Shown: piece after piece, positions 32,245 to 41,642 of the stretch | Numbering within the stretch: the first letter of the stretch is position 1 | Layout: the number at the start of each line of letters is the position of its first letter | From: Rhizobium sp. ZPR4 | GTDB taxonomy: Bacteria > Pseudomonadota > Alphaproteobacteria > Rhizobiales > Rhizobiaceae | Assembly: GCF_040215725.1 (NCBI RefSeq) | Contig: NZ_CP157969.1 | Span: forward strand, 372,001-436,000 | DNA: 64,000 nt | Direction of reading: 5' to 3' | Position numbers and translations under genes: made by a program | The notes under the pieces: generated by a model | Databases searched by the model: none | The model's input: the letters and a program-made list of their open reading frames with translations, nothing else | What the model was told of the DNA's origin: nothing

Positions 32245-33543
32245 ATGCGTCGCATCGTTGTCACAGGTATGGGAGCTGTCAGCCCCCTTGGAGCAAATGT
32301 CGATATTTCCTGGTCACGCCTTCTCGCGGGCCAAAGCGGTATTCGGCGACTGGGTGACGATGTGGTCGGAGACCTGCCCGCGAAAATAGGAGGCGTGGTC
32401 CCCTCACTGGACGAAGACCCTGAAGGAGGCTTCGATCCGGATACGATCATGCCGCCAAAGGATCAACGCAAGGTCGACCGGTTCATCATTTTCGCGCTGG
32501 CAGCCGCAGAAGAGGCGCTAACGCAAGCGAACTGGAAGCCGGCGTCGAATGAAGACAGGCTCAGAACAGCGACGATCATCGCGTCCGGCATCGGTGGCTT
32601 TCCGGCAATAACCGAGGCCGTCCGCACCGTCGATCAACGCGGGGTGCGCCGCCTCTCGCCCTTCACGATTCCGTCCTTTCTCGTCAATCTCGCAGCCGGG
32701 CAAGTCTCAATCCGCCATGGCTTCAAAGGCCCTCTCGGCGCGCCTGTGACGGCATGCGCTGCCGGCGTTCAGGCTATCGGCGATGCCGCCAGGCTTATTC
32801 GATCCAATGAAGCCGACATTGCCATATGCGGCGGAACGGAAGCCTGCATGAACATCGTCAGTCTGGGCGGTTTCGCCGCAGCGAGATCGCTGTCGACCGG
32901 TTTCAACGAAACGCCGAACAAGGCGTCGCGTCCTTTCGACACGTCGCGTGACGGCTTCGTTATGGGCGAAGGAGCGGGCATACTCGTGATCGAAGCACTG
33001 AGCCACGCTCTTGCTCGCGGCGCCACCCCGATTGCCGAACTTGTCGGATACGGCACGACAGCCGACGCCCACCACATCACCTCCGGTCCCGAGGACGGAA
33101 GCGGGGCGCGCAGGGCAATGGAGCTTGCCATCGCGCAAGCCGGCGTGGCCCCTCATGACGTCGGTCACCTGAACGCACATGCCACCTCGACACCGGTGGG
33201 AGATCTCGGAGAAATCAGGGCTATCAAGGGTCTATTCGGCAACGGAAATTCTGTCGCCGTCAGCGGAACGAAGTCGGCAACAGGACACCTGCTTGGCGCG
33301 GCCGGAGGCCTGGAAGCCATCTTCACGATTTTGGCGCTCAAGAACCAGGTCGCGCCACCGACCCTGAATTTGAATACACCGGATTCGGAGGCGAACGGCA
33401 TCGATTTCGTCGCAAACGAAGCGCGCCGCGTGGACACTGAATACGCGATATCCAACGGCTTCGGTTTTGGAGGGGTCAATGCCAGCGCACTTTTTCGACG
33501 CTGGCCGACGGAAAGCAGTCGCCGGACACCCTCCAGCGGGTGA
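32245..33543 (+). CDS. beta-ketoacyl-ACP synthase II (FabF-like)
   Basis: The 432-residue enzyme has the condensing-enzyme triad Cys171 (PVTACAAG), His312 ([13 protein letters not shown]) and His348 ([11 protein letters not shown]), with the N-terminal [12 protein letters not shown]. FabF elongates acyl-ACP with malonyl-ACP in fatty-acid synthesis. This is a stand-alone extra copy away from any fab operon, so it may serve a special lipid. The ATG at 32245 follows AGGTGG. It stops 62 bp before the FtsZ start on the same strand and may be co-transcribed with it. Confidence 0.9.
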   Translation: MRRIVVTGMGAVSPLGANVDISWSRLLAGQSGIRRLGDDVVGDLPAKIGGVVPSLDEDPEGGFDPDTIMPPKDQRKVDRFIIFALAAAEEALTQANWKPASNEDRLRTATIIASGIGGFPAITEAVRTVDQRGVRRLSPFTIPSFLVNLAAGQVSIRHGFKGPLGAPVTACAAGVQAIGDAARLIRSNEADIAICGGTEACMNIVSLGGFAAARSLSTGFNETPNKASRPFDTSRDGFVMGEGAGILVIEALSHALARGATPIAELVGYGTTADAHHITSGPEDGSGARRAMELAIAQAGVAPHDVGHLNAHATSTPVGDLGEIRAIKGLFGNGNSVAVSGTKSATGHLLGAAGGLEAIFTILALKNQVAPPTLNLNTPDSEANGIDFVANEARRVDTEYAISNGFGFGGVNASALFRRWPTESSRRTPSSG

Positions 33544-33605
33544 TGGTTCATCACCACCTTCGCAGCATCATCAAACCTTTATCTTTGCCCAGGAGCTGGC
33601 CTTCC

Positions 33606-34610
33606 ATGAAACCAACGGAGGTTACTATCCAGAACATAACACACCTCAAGCCCAGGATCGCCGTCATTGGCGTCGGTGGCGGCGGAGGTAATGCTGTCAA
33701 CAATATGATCACACAGAATCTGGTCGGGGTAGAATTCACCGTTGCAAACACCGATGCCCAGGCTCTGTCGACGTCAAAGGCACCGCGGCTTATCCAGCTT
33801 GGCCTGGCGGTCACCGAAGGGCTTGGCGCCGGATCTCTGGCCGAGATCGGACAGGCGGCAGCGGAAGAATCGATCGACGAGATTATGGACCACCTGGCCG
33901 GAACGCACATGTGTTTTGTCACCGCGGGCATGGGAGGCGGCACTGGAACAGGCGCAGCGCCCGTCATCGCTCGGGCCACGCGGAAGGCGGGCATACTGAC
34001 GGTCGGTGTCGTCACCATGCCATTCGCCTTCGAGGGTACACATCGAATGCGGACGGCACGGCAGGGGATCGAGCGTCTCAGCGAAAGCACCGACACGGTG
34101 ATCGTAATTCCCAATCAGAACCTTTTCCGGATAGCCGATGCCAAGACAACCTTCGCCGACGCCTTTGAAATGGCCGATCGCGTTCTTCACGCGGGCGTCA
34201 GCTCCGTTGTCGATCTGATCGTCAAAGAAGGGTTGATCAATCTGGATTTCGCTGACGTAAGGTCGGTGATGCGCGATATGGGTCGAGCGGTGATGGGCAC
34301 GGGCGAAGCGGCGGGGGACAGCCGCGCCAGAGTTGCTGCAGAGGCAGCGATTGCCAATCCGCTTTTCGATGACACGTCGGTCAGAGGAGCGAGGGGACTA
34401 CTCGTCTCCATCTCCGGCGGGCCGGATATGACGCTTTTTGACGTCGACGAAGCAGCCACACGCGTCCGCGAGGAGGTCGACGCTGACGCAAACATCGTCG
34501 TCGGCGCGACTTTTAACGAAACACTTGAAGGGCGACTGAGGGTTTCTGTCGTTGCAACCGGGTTGCGGCAACCGGCAGAAGTGATCTCTCTTTCTGAACG
34601 GAGGGCATGA
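33606..34610 (+). CDS. short FtsZ-like protein (second FtsZ)
   Basis: The 334-residue tubulin homologue has the GTP-binding signature GMGGGTGTG (residues ~108-116), N-terminal [11 protein letters not shown], and the T7-loop type INLDFADV. It ends soon after the GTPase domain ([17 protein letters not shown], ~20 more residues). The flexible linker and conserved C-terminal peptide that bind FtsA and ZipA in the main FtsZ are missing. Rhizobia are known to carry such a shortened FtsZ2. It probably polymerises but cannot be recruited in the usual way. The ATG at 33606 has AGGAG ~10 bases upstream; a terminator follows. Confidence 0.9.
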   Translation: MKPTEVTIQNITHLKPRIAVIGVGGGGGNAVNNMITQNLVGVEFTVANTDAQALSTSKAPRLIQLGLAVTEGLGAGSLAEIGQAAAEESIDEIMDHLAGTHMCFVTAGMGGGTGTGAAPVIARATRKAGILTVGVVTMPFAFEGTHRMRTARQGIERLSESTDTVIVIPNQNLFRIADAKTTFADAFEMADRVLHAGVSSVVDLIVKEGLINLDFADVRSVMRDMGRAVMGTGEAAGDSRARVAAEAAIANPLFDDTSVRGARGLLVSISGGPDMTLFDVDEAATRVREEVDADANIVVGATFNETLEGRLRVSVVATGLRQPAEVISLSERRA

Positions 34611-34632
34611 CGCTCTTGATATCGCCGGGATG

Positions 34633-34664
34633 AAGCCGGAAGTCGTGTAGCATCCGGCTTTATT
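34633..34664 (+). terminator. Rho-independent terminator after the FtsZ-like gene
   Basis: AAGCCGGA (34633-34640) and TCCGGCTT (34653-34660) form an 8-bp stem with a 12-base loop followed by TATT, 22 bp past the stop codon. Confidence 0.75.
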
Positions 34665-34777
34665 GCATTCGGTCATTGCAAGCGGAAGCTAAATTGTAAG
34701 GCCCGACTTTCGATCATTGCTATTGCCGAAGGTTCCAAATCAGACCTTTCGCCGGATCCGAATAACGCGCCGAATTT

Positions 34778-34821
34778 TTAGATTGCGCCCGAACTCTATA
34801 TGTGATTTTGATGTCAATCAT
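34778..34821. promoter_or_regulatory. operator-like site C upstream of the MATE pump
   Basis: TTAGATTGCGCCCGAACTCTA and the following ATGTCAA match site B over most of their length with identical spacing (15 bases from AACT to ATGTC). The left half-site TTAGATTGCG is exact, while the right half-site is degraded. It lies ~140 bp before the MATE start within the gap 34665-34931, which holds nothing else recognised. Confidence 0.55.
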
Positions 34822-34931
34822 AATCTATTCTCTCATCCCGGGAATACAAATCATCCGCCGCTGAGCGATATCATGATGGCTAAGCGTGGCCTAGCTCGAC
34901 ATCGGGTGTCAAATTTCGCTAAGGACCAGCC

Positions 34932-36347
34932 GTGACCAACATGCGCAGCCCGAAAGACACTCCTGCCCTGAAAGTCTTGCCGAGAGCGCCCCTCGGCGTT
35001 CTGGATGGCCCGATCACCTCCACGTTGCTCAGGTTGGCATTGCCCACAATGGTGGTTCTTATAGTCCAGACCTTTGTCGGAATTGCAGAAACCTACTTCA
35101 TCAGCTTTCTTGGCACGGAGGCCTTAGCAGGTGTTACCCTTGTCTTTCCGGTGCTCATGCTGATGCAGATGATGGCGAATGGCGGGATTGGAGGAGGAGT
35201 TTCTTCGGCCGTTGCGCGCGCCCTCGGGGCCAATCGCCAAGCCGATGCGGATGCGATTGTCTGGCATTCAATTGTCCTCGCCACGGTTCTTGGAGCCGTC
35301 CTCTCAGTCATTGCAATCCTGTTTGGACCGATGCTTTATCGGTCGATGGGCGGGACGGGAGCGACCCTTAAGGCCGCGCTTACCTATTCAGGAATGGTGT
35401 TCATAGGCTCCATTCCGATCTGGATCACTGCTCTGCTTCCGGCTGCCCTGCGCGGCGCAGGGAACGTGAATATTCCGGCGCTCGTGATCATCTCTGGCGC
35501 CGTTCTTCTGTTCGCCCTGTCGCCAGCTTTGATTTTCGGCTGGGGAACATTTCCGAAGCTCGGCGTTGCAGGCGGCGGTGCGGCAATCTTGATATATTAC
35601 ATCGTCGCAGCATTGGTGCTTTCGCTTTACCTGCGCTCGTCGGGTAGCCCGCTAAAGCTCAGGATCGTTCCACTGCAAGGTCGATTGTTCGCAGATATAT
35701 TGGGCGTCGGCCTCCCATCCGCTGTTGGCACTGTTCAGGTCAATCTCACGGTCACTTTCGTGACGGCCGCCGTCGGCCACTTCGGCGCTGACGCTATCGC
35801 GGGGTTCGGCATTGCGTCGCGCCTTGATTATCTGCAGATCCCTATCATCTTCGGCCTTGGAACCGCCATCGTCACCATGGTCGGCATCAATATCGGAGCC
35901 AACCAGATCGAACGGGCGCGCCGCGTGACATGGGTTGGCGCAGCTATTGCTTTTGGCATCACGCAGACCATTGGCATTGTGGCCGCTCTGTTTCCAACGA
36001 AATGGATGAGCTTGTTCACATCCGACCCGCATGTACAGGAAATGGGTACCCTCTATCTACGAACGGTGGCTCCAGCCTATGGCGCAGTTGGATTAGGACT
36101 GGCACTCTATTTCGCCAGCCAGGGAGCAAAACGCGTGCGTCTCCCGGTCCTCGCGGGAACCGTAAGAATGATTGTGGCCGCTTTTGTCGGATGGGCTTCC
36201 GTTATCTGGTTTGGAGCAAGCCTCTCTTCCCTTTTCCAGATCGTGGCAGTTGCGGCCATCGCATACGGAGTGCTCACGGCCATTGCCGTGTTGCCGCGTC
36301 GGATGTTTTTCCGCGGCATGAAACTCGACAGTCAAACTGCGGTGTAG
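34932..36347 (+). CDS. MATE-family multidrug efflux transporter
   Basis: The 471-residue transporter has ~12 membrane segments and the MATE internal repeat: TFVGIAETYFISFLGTEALAG in segments 1-2, then AVGHFGADAIAGFGIASRLD in the second half. It exports cationic drugs or related compounds with Na+ or H+. The GTG at 34932 follows AAGGA at good spacing; an ATG three codons on is possible. Site C upstream suggests control by the TetR that also flanks the RND pump. Confidence 0.9.
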   Translation: MTNMRSPKDTPALKVLPRAPLGVLDGPITSTLLRLALPTMVVLIVQTFVGIAETYFISFLGTEALAGVTLVFPVLMLMQMMANGGIGGGVSSAVARALGANRQADADAIVWHSIVLATVLGAVLSVIAILFGPMLYRSMGGTGATLKAALTYSGMVFIGSIPIWITALLPAALRGAGNVNIPALVIISGAVLLFALSPALIFGWGTFPKLGVAGGGAAILIYYIVAALVLSLYLRSSGSPLKLRIVPLQGRLFADILGVGLPSAVGTVQVNLTVTFVTAAVGHFGADAIAGFGIASRLDYLQIPIIFGLGTAIVTMVGINIGANQIERARRVTWVGAAIAFGITQTIGIVAALFPTKWMSLFTSDPHVQEMGTLYLRTVAPAYGAVGLGLALYFASQGAKRVRLPVLAGTVRMIVAAFVGWASVIWFGASLSSLFQIVAVAAIAYGVLTAIAVLPRRMFFRGMKLDSQTAV

Positions 36348-36478
36348 AGGCATGAAAGCACCCCTGAAGCATGTGATTGCGGCCATCGCACGAGCATCCA
36401 CCACCGGCCCTATCCGGCTTTTTTGAAGATCGCACCAAGACAGATGGAATTTCGCCGCTGAGAACCTGCCGCCAACAC

Positions 36479-36859
36479 ATGCCACAGCAGTCAGCAAATT
36501 TGCCGGTGCTGCTGCGCCTGCGACAGGGAAACCGCTATATCGTCGCGGTTCAAACCACTGAGCGCACTGTCACATCGAAACTGTTCTGGAACGAGCTACA
36601 GGCACTGGCGGCAACAGGAATACCCAGTGAATTTTGGCCTTGCGTCAGGACCGAAGTGCTCGCGATGGTTCACAACGACGACCTGCCGCCAGGAGCACTT
36701 CTATTTGCCAGGAAAAATAGGCGCGGATATATCCTCAGCGTTGTAGCGTGGCTCGCAAACGGTATCGACCCTGTGATTTATGCATCGGTCGAAGAAGCTA
36801 TTACGGCCTTGCATGCGAAAGGTGCCCCGAAGAAAGCCGGGGCAATCGCGCCTCGATAA
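36479..36859 (+). CDS. hypothetical protein
   Basis: Read from the ATG at 36479 it has ~126 residues; the same frame can start at a TTG at 36377. The composition looks protein-like (RYIVAVQTTERTVTSKLFWN, a GYILSVVAWLANG segment and a helical C-terminus), without signal peptide or clear membrane segment. No family was recognised and no good ribosome site was seen. It lies between the MATE gene and a convergent HxlR gene. Confidence 0.4.
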   Translation: MPQQSANLPVLLRLRQGNRYIVAVQTTERTVTSKLFWNELQALAATGIPSEFWPCVRTEVLAMVHNDDLPPGALLFARKNRRGYILSVVAWLANGIDPVIYASVEEAITALHAKGAPKKAGAIAPR

Positions 36860-36906
36860 CTGCCCGGAAGACTACATCATCAGAAAGGTCCTGGCCATTA
36901 CGCTGC

Positions 36907-37290
36907 TCACGCCGGATCTTGCCGCGTCGAGGCTCGCGCGTCACGGCGCATGAAGGCCCAGTCGATCAGTTCCGCCATTGATGGACCCAAGGCAATTCCC
37001 ATCTCGCTCAGAGCGTACTCGACCCTAGGCGGAACCTGCGGATAAACCGTTCTCGTAACGATGCCATCTTTTTCGAGCTCTTTCAGTTGCTGAATGAGCA
37101 TCTTCTGGTTCACGCCTTCAACGCGCTTTTCCAGTTCCGAGAAGCGAAGCGGCCCCTTTGCGCCGAAAAGCTGGCAGATGATGACGATCTTCCATTTTCC
37201 TTCGAGTACCTGCAGAGCGTCACGCGTCGCCGCAGCCCATATCAATTGCTGCTTGGGGTCGTCACAGCGCCAGTCTCGTTCGACAGCCAT
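36907..37290 (-). CDS. HxlR-family transcriptional regulator
   Basis: The 127-residue winged-helix protein starts MAVERDWRCDDPKQQLIWAA and has the HxlR core (LEGKWKIVIICQLF, GPLRFSELEKRVEGVNQKML, IVTRTVYPQVPPRVEY, then LGPSMAELIDWA). HxlR regulators bind palindromic operators and answer redox or aldehyde signals. AGAGG precedes the ATG at 37290. It is divergent from the F420-type reductase gene (137 bp apart), which is therefore the likely target. A second, related HxlR gene lies at 43641. Confidence 0.9.
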   Translation of the reverse strand: MAVERDWRCDDPKQQLIWAAATRDALQVLEGKWKIVIICQLFGAKGPLRFSELEKRVEGVNQKMLIQQLKELEKDGIVTRTVYPQVPPRVEYALSEMGIALGPSMAELIDWAFMRRDARASTRQDPA

Positions 37291-37426
37291 ACTTACCTCT
37301 TGGTATGTTACCCACTTTTTAGTCGGTTCTTGCGGGGTATGGTAGCTACACCTATCATTCGGAGCAAGGCAAGTCCCCGCTCCTTTGGGATGGCTCGTCC
37401 CTGAGTTCTTAATGCAAGGAAACGAC

Positions 37427-38161
37427 ATGAAAATCGGAATCATCGGCGCAGGCAACATCGGCGCAACCCTGGCTCGCAAGCTGTCCGCAGCGGGTCATGA
37501 AATCAAGCTTGCGAACTCCAAGGGGCCTGAATCACTTCGTGAACTTGCTTTAGAGGCGGAAGCGACAGCCACAACCAAGGAAGAAGCAGTAAGGGACGTG
37601 GACGTCGTCATTCTTTCAGTGCCGTTCTCAGCCTATCGCGATCTTCGCCACCTGTTCGACAATGTTCCCGAGGATATCATCGTCGTAGACACATCCAATT
37701 ATTACCCGTTCCGCGATGGAATGATCTCGGAGGTAGACAACGGCAAGGCAGAGGCAGTGTGGGTCAGCGAACAAATCAACCGAACTGTCATCAAGGCTTG
37801 GAATGCGGCACTTGCTACGACCCTTGCGGAAAAAGGAGTGGCGCGGTCCCAAACACAACGTATCGCCCTTCCGGTTGCAGGTGATGATCCCAAAAGCAAA
37901 CTCGTCGTCATGAAGCTGGTCGAGGAAACGGGCTTCGATGCATTCGATGCCGGTTCGCTCACATCATCCTGGCGCCAACAGCCAGGTACACCTGCCTACT
38001 GCACTGAGTTGACGGCCGATCAGTTGGAATCAGCGCTCAAACGGGCTGATCAAGCTCGCGCGGCTCGCGACCGCGAAACGTTGATCACGGGTTTCATGGA
38101 GGCCGGCGGAAGCTTGACCCATGACGCCATTGTTGCTCGAAACCGCGCCGTCACTGCTTGA
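37427..38161 (+). CDS. NAD(P)-binding F420-dependent-oxidoreductase-like protein
   Basis: The 244-residue protein begins MKIGIIGAGNIGATLARKL, a Rossmann motif. It continues ADVVILSVPFSAYRDL-type (VDVVILSVPF) with the layout of the NADP-oxidoreductase coenzyme-F420-dependent family. In non-F420 bacteria such proteins are NADPH-binding reductases of unclear substrate. AAGGAAACG precedes the ATG at 37427. It is divergent from an HxlR regulator, so a redox or aldehyde-inducible reductase is plausible. Confidence 0.8.
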   Translation: MKIGIIGAGNIGATLARKLSAAGHEIKLANSKGPESLRELALEAEATATTKEEAVRDVDVVILSVPFSAYRDLRHLFDNVPEDIIVVDTSNYYPFRDGMISEVDNGKAEAVWVSEQINRTVIKAWNAALATTLAEKGVARSQTQRIALPVAGDDPKSKLVVMKLVEETGFDAFDAGSLTSSWRQQPGTPAYCTELTADQLESALKRADQARAARDRETLITGFMEAGGSLTHDAIVARNRAVTA

Positions 38162-38344
38162 GGCACCAGCACCCCAGACCCGGAACCTGCCTTCGTTCAC
38201 AGTGCGCACAATGGCGGGTAGATGCGAATTTGGGACTTAGTCGACTGGTAAGCTGCGAATGGGCTTCAGCCGATTGCTACGGCACCCCACATGGCCTTTC
38301 CCGAAAACGACCATTTCTGGCGAGCGCTCGGATGCTAAGTCTTC

Positions 38345-38635
38345 CTAGCCTGCATCAACAATGAACATGCGCGCTTCTTGCGCCTCGCCCCGTTCAATCT
38401 TGATCGGAGCGTATTCCGCCGACTGGTAGAACGCCAGGGCGTCGGAGACGGTCGCGAACTCGAAGATGCCGGCCATTGGTAATGGTTCGATGTTCCCCTC
38501 CAGGACCTGGACCACCGGACCAAAGTGAACAATACGACCGCCCGCAGCTTCCAGCGCCGCCCGGAAGCGCGGTGCCAGTGCGGCCTGCTTGGCCGCATCT
38601 TTGATGCGCAGATTGACGTGTACATACGCTGTCAT
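38345..38635 (-). CDS. DUF1330 family protein
   Basis: The 96-residue protein has the DUF1330 dimeric ferredoxin-like pattern (MTAYVHVNLRIKD; EAAGGRIVHFG; ALAFYQSAEYAPIK). Family members are small α/β proteins without a firm function. It lies downstream of the crotonase-like gene on the same strand (75 bp gap). Confidence 0.8.
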   Translation of the reverse strand: MTAYVHVNLRIKDAAKQAALAPRFRAALEAAGGRIVHFGPVVQVLEGNIEPLPMAGIFEFATVSDALAFYQSAEYAPIKIERGEAQEARMFIVDAG

Positions 38636-38710
38636 GGAATGCTCCTCAATGGGAAGGAATAATGTTGCATTTCTCGCGCCCCTGTCACATCCGAGAAATG
38701 CATGTTCGGA

Positions 38711-39691
38711 TCAGTTGCCATGGAAGACGGGCGGACGGCCTTCCGCTTGCGCGGCCAATCCTTCGATGAAGTCTTCGGTGCGATAGAGTGCGGCATATTG
38801 ACCGCCAAGCTTCGAAAACGCTTCGGCATCACCAGAATCGACAGCAAAGTGTGCTGACGCGAGGGTCGTCGTCACGCCGAGCGGCGCACATGCTGAAATC
38901 TTATTGGCAATCTCAATCGCGCGATCAAAGGCATCTTGGGCCGTCTCGACGATCTCTTGCAGGGTACCCATCCGATACGCGTCTTCGGCAGTCCAATGAT
39001 CTCCGGTGAGCATGTATCGCATCGCATTGCCCCAGCCGGCTTCGTGCACGAAGCGCACAGTCGATCCGCCACCAGGGAAGCGACCATGTGCGTTTTCATC
39101 CTGTCCGAAGTTGGTATCGGCCGCGGCGACCCGGAGGTCGGCAGAAAGAAACAGTTCGTGGGCCAAATTCCAAGTGTCACCATGAACTGCCGCAATCAAC
39201 GGCTTTCTGCGCAGTGCTGGGCCGTAGTTAAGGGGATTCACGATGCGGGTCAGGCCCGCAAGGGGACCTCCGCTGTTAGCGACGGCCTTATATGCCTCGA
39301 CATCGATGCCGCGTGAAAATCGCTCACCGTGGCCAAACAAGACCGCCGCTCGTAGCGACGGATCGTGATCATAACCGTAAAGCGCTTTCGCTAACGCCCG
39401 AAAGGTTTCTGGATCGATGCGATTTTCAGCGGCGGGGCGATTGAGACCAAGCAGCGCCACTTGGCCGCGGCGTTCGATCGTCAATTTGGTGCCAGATCCG
39501 ACGCCGACCTCCTCGAGTGTCGTAGTCGTTTGTGCCTGCTGCATAACCTCAGTCGCTTGCGCGAATTGATCACGCTGGGCCGATTCTGCGCCAATGGCAG
39601 CGGTGGCCGCGGCGGTCACTGGGATGACGGCAGCTATCGTCGCCGTCGCCTTGATGAGATCGCGACGTCCGATGACAGGTTTGTTCTTCAT
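38711..39691 (-). CDS. crotonase-fold (enoyl-CoA hydratase/isomerase) protein with a Tat-like leader
   Basis: The 326-residue protein has an N-terminal GRRDLIKATATIAAVIPVTAA segment, which resembles a twin-arginine signal (RR followed by a hydrophobic, alanine-rich stretch). Behind it is a crotonase domain (~70-310): FSRGIDVEAYK for the first oxyanion region, and AVHGDTWNLAHELFLSADLRVA. Crotonases normally act in the cytoplasm on CoA thioesters, so an exported one is unusual. Catalytic glutamates are not evident, so it may act as a hydratase or isomerase, or be a non-CoA variant. The gene is followed by DUF1330. Confidence 0.75.
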   Translation of the reverse strand: MKNKPVIGRRDLIKATATIAAVIPVTAAATAAIGAESAQRDQFAQATEVMQQAQTTTTLEEVGVGSGTKLTIERRGQVALLGLNRPAAENRIDPETFRALAKALYGYDHDPSLRAAVLFGHGERFSRGIDVEAYKAVANSGGPLAGLTRIVNPLNYGPALRRKPLIAAVHGDTWNLAHELFLSADLRVAAADTNFGQDENAHGRFPGGGSTVRFVHEAGWGNAMRYMLTGDHWTAEDAYRMGTLQEIVETAQDAFDRAIEIANKISACAPLGVTTTLASAHFAVDSGDAEAFSKLGGQYAALYRTEDFIEGLAAQAEGRPPVFHGN

Positions 39692-39844
39692 TCGTTGACT
39701 CTCCGAGTTTGACCCTTCAAGCTCATTGGACGGCAGTGGAGGCTTCTTTGCTGCACACTGCTGACGAGGATGACCAAAAACATTGGCAGATACGAATAAG
39801 CGCTTGGTCAGTTCACTTGATTTTCCCTTGCTGACGCAAGCCCG

Positions 39845-40675
39845 TTAATGAAGGAACTCAAGAACCTGCTGCACGAACAGCTTGTGGTGCTGGAAGATGG
39901 CGCCATGACCTGTGCTCGGGAAAATGCTTACCCGTGCATTGGGCAGACGTTTTGCGAGCTCGAAAGAGTTCACGGTAGGCACCATGATGTCCTCGTCTCC
40001 GTTTGCGATGAAGACCGGATGCTTGATGGTGCTAAGATCGGTTGCTTCACTTGCCCCCCAATTGTCGATGGCAGCGATCTGCGCACCGATCGTCTCATTT
40101 CGGGCGGGTACATCGCGATGTTCCGTGCGCTCGTCCAGGCGTGCCAGGAATGAGTCGCCAGCAGCCTGCCCCTCGGCCGACTCGGTGAAAAACAGAAAGT
40201 GCTTAGGGTGCTTCCCCGTCTCTCCAGCCTTCTGGAAGGCATTTTGAATCAGAGCCCCAACACCCGATATGCCCTCCCCTCCAGCCGGGCCTGTTCCAGC
40301 AAGAATGATCTTGCGAACAAGATCAGGTTCGCGTTGGACGAAGGCCTGAGCAACGAAACCTCCAAGCGAAAAGCCTAAGAGGTCAATCTTCGCTAGCCCC
40401 AGCGCGTTCACAAAAGCAACAGCGTCCAGCGCCATCTCCTCGACAGTTGCGGGCGCATCGCCATCAGTTCCGCCCACGCCACGGTTATCGAAAAGAATAA
40501 CGGGATGGCCGGCAGCAATTCCGTCAATCAACCGCGGATCCCAGTCATCCATAACGCCAGTCAGGTGATGAAGGAAAAGAACGGGCACACCGTCCGTCGG
40601 GCCAAGCGTGCGGTAAGCAAACTTAGTTCCGTTTACGTCAATTTCCTTGGTTTCAGCGGTCATAAAGGTCGTCAT
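39845..40675 (-). CDS. alpha/beta hydrolase
   Basis: The 276-residue hydrolase has the nucleophile elbow GFSLGGF (Ser103), an oxyanion-region LFLHHLTG, a probable acid in NGDEDIMVP and a catalytic His in STGHGAIF near the C-terminus. The substrate is unknown; related proteins are lactonases and esterases. The ATG at 40675 follows AAGG; a TTG at 40696 in the same frame is possible. It is divergent from a TetR gene across a double palindromic operator, so inducible control is likely. Confidence 0.88.
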   Translation of the reverse strand: MTTFMTAETKEIDVNGTKFAYRTLGPTDGVPVLFLHHLTGVMDDWDPRLIDGIAAGHPVILFDNRGVGGTDGDAPATVEEMALDAVAFVNALGLAKIDLLGFSLGGFVAQAFVQREPDLVRKIILAGTGPAGGEGISGVGALIQNAFQKAGETGKHPKHFLFFTESAEGQAAGDSFLARLDERTEHRDVPARNETIGAQIAAIDNWGASEATDLSTIKHPVFIANGDEDIMVPTVNSFELAKRLPNARVSIFPSTGHGAIFQHHKLFVQQVLEFLH

Positions 40676-40729
40676 GGGTAGAACCTTTTTTTTCAAAACA
40701 CATCGTTGCCAGCGGAATGCTGACTTTAA

Positions 40730-40757
40730 ATAACGATCGTTATATAACGATCGTTAT
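40730..40757. promoter_or_regulatory. tandem palindromic operator (2 x ATAACGATCGTTAT)
   Basis: Two perfect 14-bp palindromes, ATAACGATCGTTAT at 40730-40743 and again at 40744-40757, abut exactly in the divergent promoter between the α/β hydrolase and TetR genes. This fits cooperative TetR dimer binding. Confidence 0.8.
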
Positions 40758-40802
40758 GCTATCTGGGCGCAATAGATGTCAAGGCGTGAATTGGGGCGAC
40801 TA

Positions 40803-41393
40803 ATGAGATATCCACCCGACCAGAAGGCGAAGGCGCGGGCCGCGATGGTGGCGGCTGGAGCAAAAGCTCTCCGACAGAAGGGATTTAATGGGATTGGAGT
40901 CGATGGACTTGCGTCTGCAGCAGGTGTGACATCGGGCGCCTTCTACTCGAACTTCGCCAACAAGGAGGCACTTTTAAAGGACATCATCGGGACTTGTCTT
41001 GGAGAGCCATTTGTCACTGCGGAGGGAACGGTTCTCGAACGGAGAGAGAAGCTAAAAGAATGGCTGGCCTTGTATTTCAGCGTTGGTCATCGAGACAATC
41101 CAGAAACTGGATGTGTAATGCCCACTCTGAGCGCAGATGTCGCCCGCGCGAACAAGGATGTTCGTGTCACCTATACAGGGCGAATCAAGGTCCTGGTGAC
41201 AAAAATCGCCGAAGTCTTGGAAGGTGAAACTAACGACCGCGAACGGAAGGCGTGGAACATAATCGCTTTGATGATCGGTTCAGTTTCCACTGCGCGCGCT
41301 ATGTCCGACCAAGAATGTGCAGAAGCCGTTCTTAATTTTGGCTTGGTGTCGGCAATGGCTCAAATCGGCGAGCCAAACCGAAGTCGTTTATAA
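40803..41393 (+). CDS. TetR-family repressor
   Basis: The protein has ~196 residues from the ATG at 40803 (behind GGGG); an ATG at 40776 gives 205. It has a TetR helix-turn-helix (ALRQKGFNGIGVDGLASAAG, VTSGAFYSNF) and the usual all-helical ligand domain. It most likely binds the tandem ATAACGATCGTTAT operator immediately upstream, repressing the divergent hydrolase and itself. The helix-turn-helix pattern is similar to that of the TetR at 31475 (both have GIG and SGAFY/QGAFY). Confidence 0.88.
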   Translation: MRYPPDQKAKARAAMVAAGAKALRQKGFNGIGVDGLASAAGVTSGAFYSNFANKEALLKDIIGTCLGEPFVTAEGTVLERREKLKEWLALYFSVGHRDNPETGCVMPTLSADVARANKDVRVTYTGRIKVLVTKIAEVLEGETNDRERKAWNIIALMIGSVSTARAMSDQECAEAVLNFGLVSAMAQIGEPNRSRL

Positions 41394-41642
41394 GATGCAC
41401 GAACTCATTGGGTCACTCCATTTCCTTCCGACGACTGCCTTACCCCAGCCGCCGTCATCGACGGCTCTGCCTTCTTCGCGCTTGTCGAGCTCTTCAGCTA
41501 TTTGCAGAAATAGAAATGACAATCATCGGCATCACCGACGCAGCAATGCTGTCCATCATAGTGGGGTTTGGCAGTGCCCTCAGCTCGGCTTCGCAATTTT
41601 TTGGTTGAAATTAGCACGAGCCGCAAGTCAGTTCTCAGGAGA

